Below the pieces are notes generated by a model, which worked only from the letters and a program-made list of their open reading frames with translations, ran no database searches and was not told where the DNA came from. This document shows positions 8,592 to 17,252 of a stretch of DNA of 64,000 nucleotides, in pieces (position 1 is the stretch's first letter; every line of letters starts with the position of its first letter). A program made the translations under genes and the position numbers. This stretch comes from Elioraea sp. (GTDB taxonomy: Bacteria > Pseudomonadota > Alphaproteobacteria > Acetobacterales > Acetobacteraceae): assembly GCF_022842375.1 (NCBI RefSeq), contig NZ_JALHPR010000007.1:108855-172854 (forward strand), read 5' to 3'.

Positions 8592-9623
8592 CTAGGCCGC
8601 GACCTTCGACAGGTGGCCTTGGGCGATCAACGTTTCGGCGATCTGCACCGCGTTGAGCGCAGCACCCTTGCGGAGGTTGTCGCTCACGCACCAGAAGGCC
8701 AACCCGTTGGGAACCGTCAAATCCTTCCGCATGCGGCTGACGAACACATCGTCCTCACCCGCCGCCTCGATCTGCGTAATGTAGCCGCCATCCTCGCGCC
8801 GATCGACAACCGCCACGCCAGGTGCCTTCCGCAACGCAGCCATGGCTTCGGCCACGCTGATCGGGCTCTCGAACTCCACATGCACCGCCTCGGCATGGCC
8901 CACGAACACGGGCACGCGCACGCACGTCGCCATCACGGCGATGTCGGGGTCGAGGATCTTCTTGGTCTCGGCCACCATCTTCCACTCTTCCTTGGTCGAC
9001 CCGTCATCCATGAACTTGTCGATGTGGGGAATGCAGTTGAAGGCGATCGGCTTGGTGAATTGCTCGGGCACCGGAAGGTCGTTCACGAAGCTGCCCTTCG
9101 ACTGGGTGAACAACTCGTCCATCCCCTCCTTCCCCGCGCCGGACACCGACTGGTAGGTCGACACCACCACCCGCTTGATCTTCGCAATGGCATGCAGCGG
9201 CTTCAGCGCCACCACCATCTGGATCGTGGAGCAGTTGGGGTTGGCGATGATCCGCCGCTTGGCGAACCCCTTCAGCGCCTGGGGGTTCACCTCCGGCACC
9301 ACGAGGGGGATGTCGGGGTCCATCCGGAACTGGCTGGTGTTGTCGATCACCACGCAGCCCGCCGCCGCCGCCCGCGGCGCATGGATGGCAGAGACCGACG
9401 CACCGGGGCTGAACAGCCCGATATCGGTGCCGGCGAAGTCGAACGTCTCGAGGTTTCGCACCGTCAGCACGCGATCATCGCCATAGCTGATCTGCGAGCC
9501 CGTCGAACGGCCTGAGGCGAGCGCGATCACCTCCGTCGCCGGAAAGTCGCGCTGGGCCAGCGTTTTCAGCAGCTCACGCCCGACCGCTCCGGTGGCGCCG
9601 ACGACTGCAACCCTGTAGCCCAT
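8592..9623 (-). CDS. asd: Aspartate-semialdehyde dehydrogenase
   Basis: Cytoplasmic NADP-dependent enzyme converting L-aspartyl-4-phosphate to L-aspartate-4-semialdehyde, the branch point to lysine/diaminopimelate, threonine and methionine. 343 residues, normal length. The N-terminal nucleotide-binding loop VGATGAVGRELL, catalytic Cys131 in NPNCSTIQ, SGAGKEGMDEL and the substrate-binding region RVPVFVGHAEAVHVEF are all intact. The ATG has a GGGAG ribosome site 8 bases upstream, which is embedded in the 3' arm of a 12-bp hairpin. Located downstream of a DMT transporter on the same strand. Confidence 0.96.
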   Translation of the reverse strand: MGYRVAVVGATGAVGRELLKTLAQRDFPATEVIALASGRSTGSQISYGDDRVLTVRNLETFDFAGTDIGLFSPGASVSAIHAPRAAAAGCVVIDNTSQFRMDPDIPLVVPEVNPQALKGFAKRRIIANPNCSTIQMVVALKPLHAIAKIKRVVVSTYQSVSGAGKEGMDELFTQSKGSFVNDLPVPEQFTKPIAFNCIPHIDKFMDDGSTKEEWKMVAETKKILDPDIAVMATCVRVPVFVGHAEAVHVEFESPISVAEAMAALRKAPGVAVVDRREDGGYITQIEAAGEDDVFVSRMRKDLTVPNGLAFWCVSDNLRKGAALNAVQIAETLIAQGHLSKVAA

Positions 9624-9631
9624 GACACATG

Positions 9632-9662
9632 CTCCCTTCCGCCATCGTGGCGGATACGGGAG
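9632..9662 (-). promoter_or_regulatory. Hairpin sequestering the asd ribosome-binding site
   Basis: On the minus strand, immediately after the TAA of the DMT gene, the RNA would read CTCCC-GTA-TCCGCCA-CGA-TGGCGGA-A-GGGAG and then CATGTGTC followed by the asd ATG. Outer arms of 5 and inner arms of 7 bases pair perfectly. The GGGAG in the 3' arm is the only good Shine-Dalgarno for asd. The stem could therefore restrict translation, act in coupling, or merely be a weak terminator of the upstream gene. The pairing is seen; the function is inferred. Confidence 0.5.
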
Positions 9663-10610
9663 TTACGCCGCCCGACCGCCCGGTTCAAGCGGTGGCTTCG
9701 CCACCAGCCGCGCACCGGAGGCAAGCCACACCCCGGCCGTCAGCGCGGCAAACCCCCCGATCTCGGGCCAGGACGGCACCTCCCCCAGCGCGGGAACGGC
9801 CAGCAGCGCCGTCATCGCCGGGTTCAGCGCAGCCGGGATCGCCGCACGCGCCGCGCCGAGCCGCGAAACCCCGATGTTGAACAGGATCACCGACAGCGTC
9901 GCCGCCAGCCCGCCATGCAGCAGCGCCTGCAGCGCGAGCTCCCCTATCGGGATCGTGAGGAACCGCGGCCCGAACAGCAGCAGGTAGGGCGGCAGGTACA
10001 CGATCACCGACCCGATCGCGCTGATCGCCACCGCATCGAGCGAGGCAAGCCGCGCGCGGCGGATCGCGACGGTGTAGAGCGCGAACAGGAGCCCCGCGCA
10101 GGCGAACAGCGCGTGGCCGATGAACACCGTCGGCGGATATCCCGCCATCGTCGCCCCGACCAGGGCCGCCACGCCAGACACGATGAAGCCGAGCCCCACG
10201 ATGCTGCGCCGTGACAGCCCCTCGCCCAGCACGAAGTGCGCGAGGATGCCGGTGAACACGGCAGAGAGCGGTGCGGTCATTGCCCCGCTGTGCCCGGCCG
10301 GCGCGAACACGAGGCCGCCGGTGTTGCAGAGGCTGAACGCGAAACCCCCTCCGCCGACGATGGCGGCAAGCGACAGCGGCTTCAGCCGCCGCACCGGCAG
10401 GCCGCGGCGGGCCACGTGCGGGCTCAGCAGCAACGCGGAGGTGAGGAAGCGGATCGCCACCATGTCGGTCGCGCCCAGCCGAGAGGTGCCGAGGAGGTAG
10501 CGGGTGGCGACGGCCCAGCCGGCCCAGATCATCACCGCGCTGCTCGCCGCTGCCCAGCCAAGGGCTTCGCGCCGCGATAGCCCCGGCCGCGCCGTCGAGG
10601 GTCCGTGCAT
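9663..10610 (-). CDS. DMT-superfamily (EamA) transporter
   Basis: Inner-membrane protein of 315 residues with about ten helices in two EamA repeats. Typical blocks are the GWAVATRYLLG opening helix, the PLSAVFTGILAHFVLGEGLS end of repeat one and PAMTALLAVPALGEVPSW near the end of repeat two. I chose the ATG giving MHGPSTARPGLSRR; an in-frame ATG 66 bases upstream adds a Cys/Arg-rich segment without transporter character. The substrate is unknown. It precedes asd on the same strand with ~40 bases between. Confidence 0.85.
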   Translation of the reverse strand: MHGPSTARPGLSRREALGWAAASSAVMIWAGWAVATRYLLGTSRLGATDMVAIRFLTSALLLSPHVARRGLPVRRLKPLSLAAIVGGGGFAFSLCNTGGLVFAPAGHSGAMTAPLSAVFTGILAHFVLGEGLSRRSIVGLGFIVSGVAALVGATMAGYPPTVFIGHALFACAGLLFALYTVAIRRARLASLDAVAISAIGSVIVYLPPYLLLFGPRFLTIPIGELALQALLHGGLAATLSVILFNIGVSRLGAARAAIPAALNPAMTALLAVPALGEVPSWPEIGGFAALTAGVWLASGARLVAKPPLEPGGRAA

Positions 10611-10729
10611 GCCAGACAGAGCATACGCGCAACCCGGCCGCGCGCCAGCGCATGTGGTCGTTCGGACAGCCTTCATCTTTTCGGCGCGATTGTGTCGTGT
10701 CGACGCACCACTGACCTCTGGGGGCTCCC

Positions 10730-13099
10730 GTGTCCTTGCGCTGGAAGATCATCGGCCCGTTCCTGGCCCTCGTCGCCGTTCTGATGATGGCGCTGTCGCA
10801 GGAGGTGAGGGTCGCCATCACGGAGGTGGGGCGTACCGACAGGGCGTTCGCGGCGAACACGGTGGCCGAGGGGCTCATCGAGGCGACGACGGCGCTCGCC
10901 GTCGAGCGCGGCGGCACCAACGCCATGCTCGGCCAGCCGCCCGAGCGGCGCGATGCCGCGCGCGCCCCGATCCTCGCTGCCCGCACCAAGGCCGAGGCGG
11001 CGCTCGAGGCAGCTCTCGGCCGCCTCGCCGGAACGTCCGGGGCGAGAATGCCCGAGCATCAGGCACTCGCCGAGGCACGCCAGCGCCTGTCCGCGCTCCG
11101 CGCAGCCGTTGACGGGCCAGCGGCGTCGGCGCCCAGCCAGGCAGCGTGGTTTGCCGGCATCACCACGGTGATCGACGCTTCGGCCTCTCTCCGCCGCGCC
11201 ATCGAAGGCACATCCATCACCTCGGCGGCCGACCTCACCCCGGCGCTGGCCGGCATCCGCGACGCACTGTGGGAGACGCTGGAATACGCCGGGCGGCAGC
11301 GCGGCATGATCGCCGGCACCATTGCCGGGAACAGGCCGCTGACCGAGGCGCAGCTCCGCCAGATCGGCTATTTCCGCGGCCACATCCGTTCGAGCCGCGG
11401 CCGCTGGATCGCGCTGCGCACCGAGACGATGCCGCAGCCCCTGCGCGAGGCCCTCGCCCGTGTGGAGACGGGGTACTACGTGCCGATCGACACGTTGGTC
11501 GATCGCCTGGTCGACGCCTCCGCCAAGGGCGAGGCCTATCCGCTGACCGCCGATGTCTGGTTCCGCGAGGTCACCGGCATGATGGCCCATGTCGAGGCGG
11601 CCATCGGCGCGGCCAACACCGCACTCGACGCCTCGCTTACGGCATCGCGTGATGAAGGGCGCGGCACGCTGGTGATCAATGGCGGTCTCGTCCTCCTGGC
11701 CCTGTTCGGCGCCCTCGCCCTCTGGCTGATGCTGCGGGCGCAGGTGATCCGGCCGCTGATGGCTGCCGTCGCGGTCATCCGTCGCCTGGCCGCCGGGGAT
11801 ACCGCCGTCGCCGTGCCGCCGGCGAGGAGCCGCGACGAGATCGGCGCCCTGCTGGAAGCCACCGCCCAGTTCCAGGTCCAGGCACGCGAGAACGCAACGC
11901 TGCTGGCCGACCAGGAGCGCCTGCGCACCGAGGCCGACGCGGCGCGCGTGCAGGCCATCCGGGCGATGGCCGACAGGATCGAGAACGAGGCGGCTGGTGC
12001 CGTCTCCAAGGTCTCGCAGCGTAACGAGACGGTGATCGCGCTGGTGGGTGACCTGAACGCCATCGCCGCCACCGTCGGGCGAATCGCGGGCGATGTGTCG
12101 GCCACCGCCGAGACATCCGTCGGCACCGTCACCTCCGCCGCCGCGGCGGCGGAAGAATTGTCGGCCAGCATCGGCGAGGTCGCCGGCCAGATCAGCCGCT
12201 CGGCGACAGCGACGCGGGGCGCCACGGCGCGCGCCGACACCGCCCGCCGCAGCTTCGACGAGCTGGCCGGCGCGGTGCGCGAGATCGCCGAGGTAAGCCG
12301 CCTGATCGGCACGATTGCCGGGCAGACCAACCTGCTCGCGCTCAACGCCACGATCGAGGCGGCGCGGGCCGGAGAGGCGGGCAAGGGCTTCGCCGTCGTC
12401 GCCTCCGAGGTGAAGAACCTGGCGACGCAGACCGCCAAGGCGACGGAGGAGATCGGCAATCGCATCGGCGCGATCGAGCAGGCGACGCGCGATGCCCTCG
12501 CCGAGGTGTCGGGCATCACCAGCGCGATCGGCGAGGTCGATGCGATCGCAAGCGAGGTCGCCGCCGCGATGGACAGCCAGACCGAGGCGGTGCGCCAGAT
12601 CGCCGCGGCGGTGAACGAAAGTGCCGGCAGCGCACGGTCGGTCGCGCAGCAGATGCGCGGGGTGTCGGAGGAGGCGGCCCGCAACGGCACGATCGCGGCC
12701 GAGGTGCGCGGCGTGGTCGGCGCGGTAGCCGACGAGGTGGGCGGGCTGAAGGGGCTTCTCACCCGTGTCGTCCGCACCGCGACCGACGACGCCGACCGCC
12801 GCGTGGCCGAGCGCGTGCAGCGTTCCGGGCCTGCCACCCTGCGCCTGGCGAATGGCGCCACGATGACGGCGGAGTTGATCGACATCTCGGCGCGCGGCTG
12901 CGCCCTGCGCCTTCCTGCCGATGCGCCACCGACCACGGGCGAGGTGACGATCACCGCCGCCGGCCTGCCGCAGCTGCGCGCGACCGCCGCCCGCCGCGAC
13001 GGACGCGACGCGGGCTTCGCCTTCGTGCATGCCAGCGAGGCCGACCAGGCGGCCCTCGCGCGCGCCCTTGGCGGACAGCCCATGCGCCAGGCCGCCTGA
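10730..13099 (+). CDS. Methyl-accepting chemotaxis protein with C-terminal PilZ domain
   Basis: Membrane chemoreceptor of 789 residues. Order: TM1 (about 9-26), a periplasmic helical sensor of ~285 residues with AVERGGTNAML and YAGRQRGMIAG blocks reminiscent of NIT-type nitrate/nitrite sensors, TM2 (about 314-334), HAMP, and the coiled-coil signalling domain with its hairpin tip GQTNLLALNATIEAARAGE (about 529). The last ~95 residues form a PilZ domain with both c-di-GMP motifs: RVAER (RxxxR) and DISARG (DxSxxG). Chemotaxis output tuned by c-di-GMP is inferred. The start is GTG with GGGGG upstream. Confidence 0.9.
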   Translation: MSLRWKIIGPFLALVAVLMMALSQEVRVAITEVGRTDRAFAANTVAEGLIEATTALAVERGGTNAMLGQPPERRDAARAPILAARTKAEAALEAALGRLAGTSGARMPEHQALAEARQRLSALRAAVDGPAASAPSQAAWFAGITTVIDASASLRRAIEGTSITSAADLTPALAGIRDALWETLEYAGRQRGMIAGTIAGNRPLTEAQLRQIGYFRGHIRSSRGRWIALRTETMPQPLREALARVETGYYVPIDTLVDRLVDASAKGEAYPLTADVWFREVTGMMAHVEAAIGAANTALDASLTASRDEGRGTLVINGGLVLLALFGALALWLMLRAQVIRPLMAAVAVIRRLAAGDTAVAVPPARSRDEIGALLEATAQFQVQARENATLLADQERLRTEADAARVQAIRAMADRIENEAAGAVSKVSQRNETVIALVGDLNAIAATVGRIAGDVSATAETSVGTVTSAAAAAEELSASIGEVAGQISRSATATRGATARADTARRSFDELAGAVREIAEVSRLIGTIAGQTNLLALNATIEAARAGEAGKGFAVVASEVKNLATQTAKATEEIGNRIGAIEQATRDALAEVSGITSAIGEVDAIASEVAAAMDSQTEAVRQIAAAVNESAGSARSVAQQMRGVSEEAARNGTIAAEVRGVVGAVADEVGGLKGLLTRVVRTATDDADRRVAERVQRSGPATLRLANGATMTAELIDISARGCALRLPADAPPTTGEVTITAAGLPQLRATAARRDGRDAGFAFVHASEADQAALARALGGQPMRQAA

Positions 13100-13118
13100 G
13101 GCGGCTCCACAAACGAAA

Positions 13119-13148
13119 ACGGCCGGCCCCGTCACCGGGGCCGGCCGT
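13119..13148. terminator. Strong bidirectional terminator hairpin
   Basis: ACGGCCGGCCCC and GGGGCCGGCCGT form a perfect 12-bp stem around a 6-base loop, 20 bases after the chemoreceptor stop and ~20 bases before the end of the convergent TAXI receptor gene. On the minus strand the stem is followed by TTTCGTTT, giving it intrinsic-terminator character in that direction. Confidence 0.8.
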
Positions 13149-13168
13149 CTGCGTCAGCCGATCAAGGC

Positions 13169-14158
13169 TCAGGCCATGACGAGATTGTCGGGAATGGCAT
13201 GGCCATTCTCGCGGAACCACTTCGCGGCACCGGGGTGGAACGGCAGGAAGGTGTTCTTGTTCCAGTTCGCCGCCAGCGTCTCCTTCGACGCCGCCGTCGC
13301 CTGCACCATGCGCGCGTTCTGCGTCATCACCGCCTTGGTGATCTCGAAGGCGAGATCGTCGGGGAGCGACTTGTGCCCGATGGCGAAGTTGTAGACGCCG
13401 AGGATGTTGAGGTCGGCCGTCGGCGTCCGGTATGTGCCGCGCGGCACCGTGCCCTTCGAGAGCTCCGGAATCGCGGCGACGATCGTGTCCATCTGCGCCG
13501 TCGTGAAGCCGAAGATGTTCACCTGGTTGGTGGTCTCGAGCTCGGAGAACGCCGGGATCGGCACCCCCGAGGCGAACAGGAACGCGTCCAGCAGCCCGTC
13601 GGCCACCTGGCCGATGAGGTCGGACGCGCTGCCGTAGCGGATCGCTGACGGGGTGACGCCGAGGGACCGCAGGATCAGCGGATAGTAGGTGCCCGGCGTG
13701 CCGCCGCGCGGGCCGACGCCGACCGACTTGCCGTTGAGCTGGCTGTGGTCGGTGATGCCCGAGCGCACGAGGGCCACGCCATGGAACGGCGTGTCGTACA
13801 TCGGGAACAGCGCGCGGATGTCGCGGAAACGGTTCCCCTGCGTCCACTCGCCCTGGCCGTTCCAGGCCTGGAGCGCCACGCCCATCGTCACCATCCCGAG
13901 TTCGACTTCCTTGCGGTTCGTCAGGATGATGTTCTGGTTCGGGCCCTGGGTGGTGCGGTAGCTGATGTTCACGCCCGTGGCTTCCTGCACGATCTGGCCC
14001 CAGGCAGGCCCGTAGATCGCGTAGGTGCCGCCGGGAGCCGCCGTTCCCATGTTGAGGGCGCGCGGCCAGGCAGAGTTGCGCGGCTGCGCCCAGGCCAGGG
14101 TCGGAACCCCGAGGCCGGCGGCGCCGGTCGCGGCCATGAGTGTGCGTCGCTTGATCAT
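13169..14158 (-). CDS. TRAP transporter TAXI-family solute receptor
   Basis: Periplasmic receptor of 329 residues. The signal sequence MIKRRTLMAATGAAGLGVPTL... ends near AWAQ, and the mature protein opens with LNMGTAAPGGTYAIYGPAWG, the TAXI-family fingerprint (GTxxxGGTYxxxG), followed by SYRTTQGPNQNIILT. The ATG is preceded by GGAGG with an 8-base spacer. TAXI receptors normally feed a fused DctQM-type TRAP permease; none is encoded nearby, so this is an orphan receptor in this window. The ligand is unknown (glutamate/2-oxoglutarate-like acids are known for some members). Confidence 0.9.
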   Translation of the reverse strand: MIKRRTLMAATGAAGLGVPTLAWAQPRNSAWPRALNMGTAAPGGTYAIYGPAWGQIVQEATGVNISYRTTQGPNQNIILTNRKEVELGMVTMGVALQAWNGQGEWTQGNRFRDIRALFPMYDTPFHGVALVRSGITDHSQLNGKSVGVGPRGGTPGTYYPLILRSLGVTPSAIRYGSASDLIGQVADGLLDAFLFASGVPIPAFSELETTNQVNIFGFTTAQMDTIVAAIPELSKGTVPRGTYRTPTADLNILGVYNFAIGHKSLPDDLAFEITKAVMTQNARMVQATAASKETLAANWNKNTFLPFHPGAAKWFRENGHAIPDNLVMA

Positions 14159-14649
14159 GCGTGTGACCTCCCCTTCACGAGCGTTTCCATCCGGGCGGTT
14201 ACCCGAACCGCCTTCTCCAGGCCACCATGGTCGAATCCGACCGGATAGAAAAGAGGGAAGCGCCTCAAGCCCCGAGAAGTACCTCCCAGCCAGGCCGGGC
14301 CGGCGGGGGAGCAGGGCCGCGCGCGCGGCCCGGTCGGCCCGCCTCACCGCCCGGTGCGGCGGAACCGCCAGAGCGCATCGAGGATCCGCCGACGCTTCCG
14401 GTGCGGAAAGAAGAGTGCCTCGCCGAACAATGCGAACATCGCCTTCACGCCCCGACGCGGAGGCTGGGCGCGACAAGCAGGGTGCGGCGATGCATCGGCG
14501 GTTCTCCCGACCAGGACTGCCGCCCACCATGCGCATCCTTGGTGACGGGGCCACGACGATGCGATGACGTGTGCGTGAATCCTGCGCACCCGGCAGACCG
14601 CGGTCGGCTATACTCCCGGCAACCGAACAGACGAACAGGGGAAACACCG
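14159..14649. other. Intergenic region between divergent TAXI receptor and SOD genes
   Basis: About 490 bases without a convincing gene. It must hold the promoters of both flanking genes. A minus-strand reading frame at 14344-14439 (31 codons, MFALFGEALFFPH then Arg-rich) has no good ribosome site and no family I know. The frame of the SOD gene stays open upstream for much of the gap, but its residues are unlike any SOD. No terminator or repeat is obvious. Confidence 0.5.
14609..14614 (+). promoter_or_regulatory. Candidate -10 box of the SOD gene
   Basis: TATACT lies 35 bases before the SOD start codon in otherwise GC-rich DNA and matches a sigma70 -10 hexamer in five of six bases. No convincing -35 hexamer sits 16-18 bases upstream, so a weak or activator-dependent promoter is all that can be claimed. 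Confidence 0.35.
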
Positions 14650-15372
14650 ATGATCGCACGACGCAGCGCGCTGCTGCTTGCCGCCGGCGCCGCCTTGCTT
14701 TCCGTACCACGCCATGTGTTCGCCCAGGCCGCCACGCCGCCGGGAGGCCCCTTCACCCTGGCCCCGCTGCCCTACGCCCTCGACGCCAACGAGGCGGCGA
14801 TCGACGCGCGGACGATGGAGCTTCACCACCGCTTCCACCACGGCGCGCAGGTTGCGAACCTGAACGCCGCGGTGGCGAACCACCCGCAGGTCGCCGCGAT
14901 GCCGCTTGACCAGATCCTGATGAAGCTGCCGGAGATGCCCGAGGCCGTGCGCACCGCCATCCGCAACAACGGCGGCGGGCATGCGAACCACACGATGTTC
15001 TGGGCGATCATGGGCGGCAAGGGCGGTGACCCGACGGGTGACCTCGCCGCCGCCATCGCGCGCGATTTCGGCGACCTTCCCGCCTTCCGCACGCAGTTCG
15101 ACCGCGCCTCGACCACCCTGTTCGGCTCCGGCTGGGCCTTCGTGACGGTGACGCGCGAGGGCAAGCTCGCCATCGTGCAGAAGCCGAACCAGGACAACCC
15201 GCTGATGGACGGCACCCACGTGCTGATGGGCAACGACGTGTGGGAGCACGCCTACTACCTCCGCTACCAGAACCGCCGCGCCGAATACGTGCGGAACTGG
15301 TGGCAGGTGCTCGACTGGGACAAAATCGGCGCCCGCTACGCCGCTGCGCGCGCGGGCACCCTCACAATCTAG
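14650..15372 (+). CDS. Exported Fe/Mn superoxide dismutase (Mn-type)
   Basis: Converts superoxide to oxygen and hydrogen peroxide. 240 residues with an N-terminal signal (MIARRSALLLAAGAALLS..., cleavage near VFAQA), so probably periplasmic, unlike most alphaproteobacterial SODs. Metal-ligand blocks are seen: HHRFHH (His59 equals His26 of E. coli MnSOD), GGHANHTMFW, and DVWEHAYYLRYQNRR. GGHANH plus PNQDNPLM indicate the Mn-type arrangement. Oddity: the gateway tyrosine (Tyr34) is Gln67 here (HHGAQV instead of HHxxYV). The ATG has GGGGA 7 bases upstream. Its stop lies 3 bases from the convergent tarD gene. Confidence 0.92.
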   Translation: MIARRSALLLAAGAALLSVPRHVFAQAATPPGGPFTLAPLPYALDANEAAIDARTMELHHRFHHGAQVANLNAAVANHPQVAAMPLDQILMKLPEMPEAVRTAIRNNGGGHANHTMFWAIMGGKGGDPTGDLAAAIARDFGDLPAFRTQFDRASTTLFGSGWAFVTVTREGKLAIVQKPNQDNPLMDGTHVLMGNDVWEHAYYLRYQNRRAEYVRNWWQVLDWDKIGARYAAARAGTLTI

Positions 15373-15375
15373 CCG

Positions 15376-16545
15376 CTACGCGGCGAGCGCTTTCATCTCG
15401 GCGTAGAGGTCGCCCTTGCCCTCGAACCCGATGCCGGGAAGGTCAGGCAGCGTCACGTGGCCGCCGATGACCTTCACGCCATCGGGAAAGCCGCCATAGG
15501 GCTGGAACAGGTCGGGGTAGCTCTCGTTGCCGCCGAGCCCCAGGCCCGCGGCGATGGCGAGGCTCATCTGGTGCCCGCCATGGGGGATGCAGCGCGAAGG
15601 TGACCAGCCATGTTCGGCGAGCACGCCGAGCGTGCGGCGATACTCGCAGAGGCCGTAGCTGAGCGCGCAGTCGAACTGCAGCCAGTCACGGTCGGGCCGC
15701 ATGCCGCCGTGGCGCAGCAGGTTGCGCGCATCCTGGTGGCTGAACAGGTTCTCGCCCGTTGCCATCGGGCCCGGATAGAACTGCGCCAGCGTCGCCTGCA
15801 ACGTGTAGTCGAGCGGGTCGCCCGCCTCCTCGTACCAGAACAGCGGGTACTCGCGGAGCATCTTCGCATATGCGATGGCCGTTTCGAGATCGAACCGGCC
15901 ATTCGCATCGACCGCGAGCTGCGCCCGCGAGCCGAGCTCGCCCAGCACCGCCTCGATCCGCCGCCGGTCCTCGTCGACGGAGGCGCCGCCGATCTTCATC
16001 TTCACCACCGTGTAGCCGCGGGCGAGGTAGCTGCGCATCTCTGCCTTCAGCGCCTCGTCATCCTTGCCGGGGTAGTAGTAGCCGCCCGCGGCGTAGACGA
16101 ACACGCGCGGGTTGGCGGCCCGCCCCGCGCCTTCCGCCAAATGATGGTGCAGCGGCTCGCCCGCGATCTTCGCGGTCGCGTCCCAGATCGCCATGTCGAG
16201 CGTGCCCACGGCGACGGAGCGTTCGCCGTGCCCGCCAGGCTTCTCGTTGCGCATCATCGCAGCCCAAGCCCGGTCGGGGTCGAGGTTGGTGCCATCGTCG
16301 GTGTTCAGCGTCGCCGCGTCAGCCTCGAGCAACCGTGGGGCGAAGCGCTCGCGGATCAGCCCGCCCTGGCCGTAGCGGCCGTTGCTGTTGAAGCCGTAGC
16401 CGACGATGCGCTTCCCATCGCGCACCGCGTCGGTGACGACGGCCACGAGGCTCGTCGTCATCTTCGAGAAGTCGATATAGGCGTTGCGGATGGCCGAGGC
16501 GATCGGCTTGGTCACTTCCTCGACGGCGAGGATCCGAACGGTCAT
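15376..16545 (-). CDS. tarD: D(-)-tartrate dehydratase (enolase superfamily)
   Basis: Predicted Mg-dependent dehydration of D-tartrate to oxaloacetate. 389 residues, close over its full length to the characterised Bradyrhizobium TarD as I remember it. The functional residues fall at the same numbers: KMK with Lys184, Mg ligands Asp213 (VDANG), Glu239 (WYEE) and Glu265 (TGENLF), and His322 (IPHGGHQ). The FSKMTTSLVAVVTD and GHGERSVAVGTLDMAIWD blocks are also typical. It is the last gene of an IclR-controlled minus-strand operon (DapA family, Bug receptor, SDR, tarD), which suggests tartrate or a related sugar acid as growth substrate. Confidence 0.9.
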   Translation of the reverse strand: MTVRILAVEEVTKPIASAIRNAYIDFSKMTTSLVAVVTDAVRDGKRIVGYGFNSNGRYGQGGLIRERFAPRLLEADAATLNTDDGTNLDPDRAWAAMMRNEKPGGHGERSVAVGTLDMAIWDATAKIAGEPLHHHLAEGAGRAANPRVFVYAAGGYYYPGKDDEALKAEMRSYLARGYTVVKMKIGGASVDEDRRRIEAVLGELGSRAQLAVDANGRFDLETAIAYAKMLREYPLFWYEEAGDPLDYTLQATLAQFYPGPMATGENLFSHQDARNLLRHGGMRPDRDWLQFDCALSYGLCEYRRTLGVLAEHGWSPSRCIPHGGHQMSLAIAAGLGLGGNESYPDLFQPYGGFPDGVKVIGGHVTLPDLPGIGFEGKGDLYAEMKALAA

Positions 16546-16568
16546 GGAACGTCCTTCAACGGGTCATG

Positions 16569-17252
16569 TCAGAGAGAGGCGCCGGCGCAGATCGTTACCG
16601 TCTGTCCGGTGATGGAGCGAGCGTCGCCCGACAGCAGGAACGCGGCAAGCCCCGCCACCTCCTCCGGCGCGATCAGCCTGCCCCCCGGCGGCAGGCGGAT
16701 GGCGATGCCAGCGCGCGATGGGTCGCGGATCATCGCCGTGTCGGTCGCCGCCGGCGCGATGACGTTGACGGTGATGCCACGCGGCAGGAGCTCCATCGCC
16801 CATGAGCGGGCGAGGCCGACCAGCGCCGCCTTGGTCGCGGCATAGTCGGCCCTTCGCGGGGCGCCATTGGCCGCGCGCGAACCGATCAACACGATGCGCC
16901 CGCCATCTTCCATGCGCGGGATCAGCGCCGACCCGATCGCCTGCGCGGCCGCGACATGGATGCGCCAGAGCAGTGCTGCCGTTTCGGCATCGACCTCGCC
17001 GATGGCCCCGCCACGCATGATGCCGGCGGCATGCACGAAGGCCTCTGCCGGCGGCAGCGAGGCCGCGAGCGCCTCGGTCGCCACCGTGTCGGCGAGATCG
17101 GCGGCGATCGCGGTGAAGCCTGCGTGGTCGATCGTGGCCACCGCACGGTCGAGGCCGGTGACGCGCCAGCCATCGCCGAGCAGCCGCTCGGCGATGGCCT
17201 GGCCGATGCCACTCGACGTGCCCGTGACGACGGCGTGTCTCGGCCGCGTCAC
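16569..17252 (-). CDS. SDR-family oxidoreductase
   Basis: Classical short-chain dehydrogenase of 227 residues. The NAD(P)-binding loop is TGTSSGIGQAIAE; the catalytic Tyr-Lys pair is in DYAATKAALVG with the serine in LIGSRAANG, and the C-terminal PEEVAGLAAFLLSGDARSITGQT block is standard. Acidic Asp after the second strand (TGLDRA) suggests NAD preference. It overlaps the Bug receptor gene by 4 bases and precedes tarD by 23, so it probably oxidises or reduces a hydroxy acid of the same pathway. The substrate is not deducible. Confidence 0.88.
   Translation of the reverse strand: MTRPRHAVVTGTSSGIGQAIAERLLGDGWRVTGLDRAVATIDHAGFTAIAADLADTVATEALAASLPPAEAFVHAAGIMRGGAIGEVDAETAALLWRIHVAAAQAIGSALIPRMEDGGRIVLIGSRAANGAPRRADYAATKAALVGLARSWAMELLPRGITVNVIAPAATDTAMIRDPSRAGIAIRLPPGGRLIAPEEVAGLAAFLLSGDARSITGQTVTICAGASL

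Noticed and set aside
10673..13135. Very long minus-strand open frame opposite the chemoreceptor gene
   Set aside because: Composition is Arg/Gly/His-rich without any domain, and it mirrors codon bias of the real plus-strand gene. Such shadows are expected at this GC content.
14344..14439. Small 31-codon minus-strand frame (Arg-rich)
   Set aside because: No usable ribosome site, no recognised family and no neighbour on the same transcript. It might be real but cannot be supported.
14227..14649. In-frame upstream extension of the SOD gene
   Set aside because: The residues are unlike SOD, whereas the ATG at 14650 has a good ribosome site and opens a proper signal peptide.
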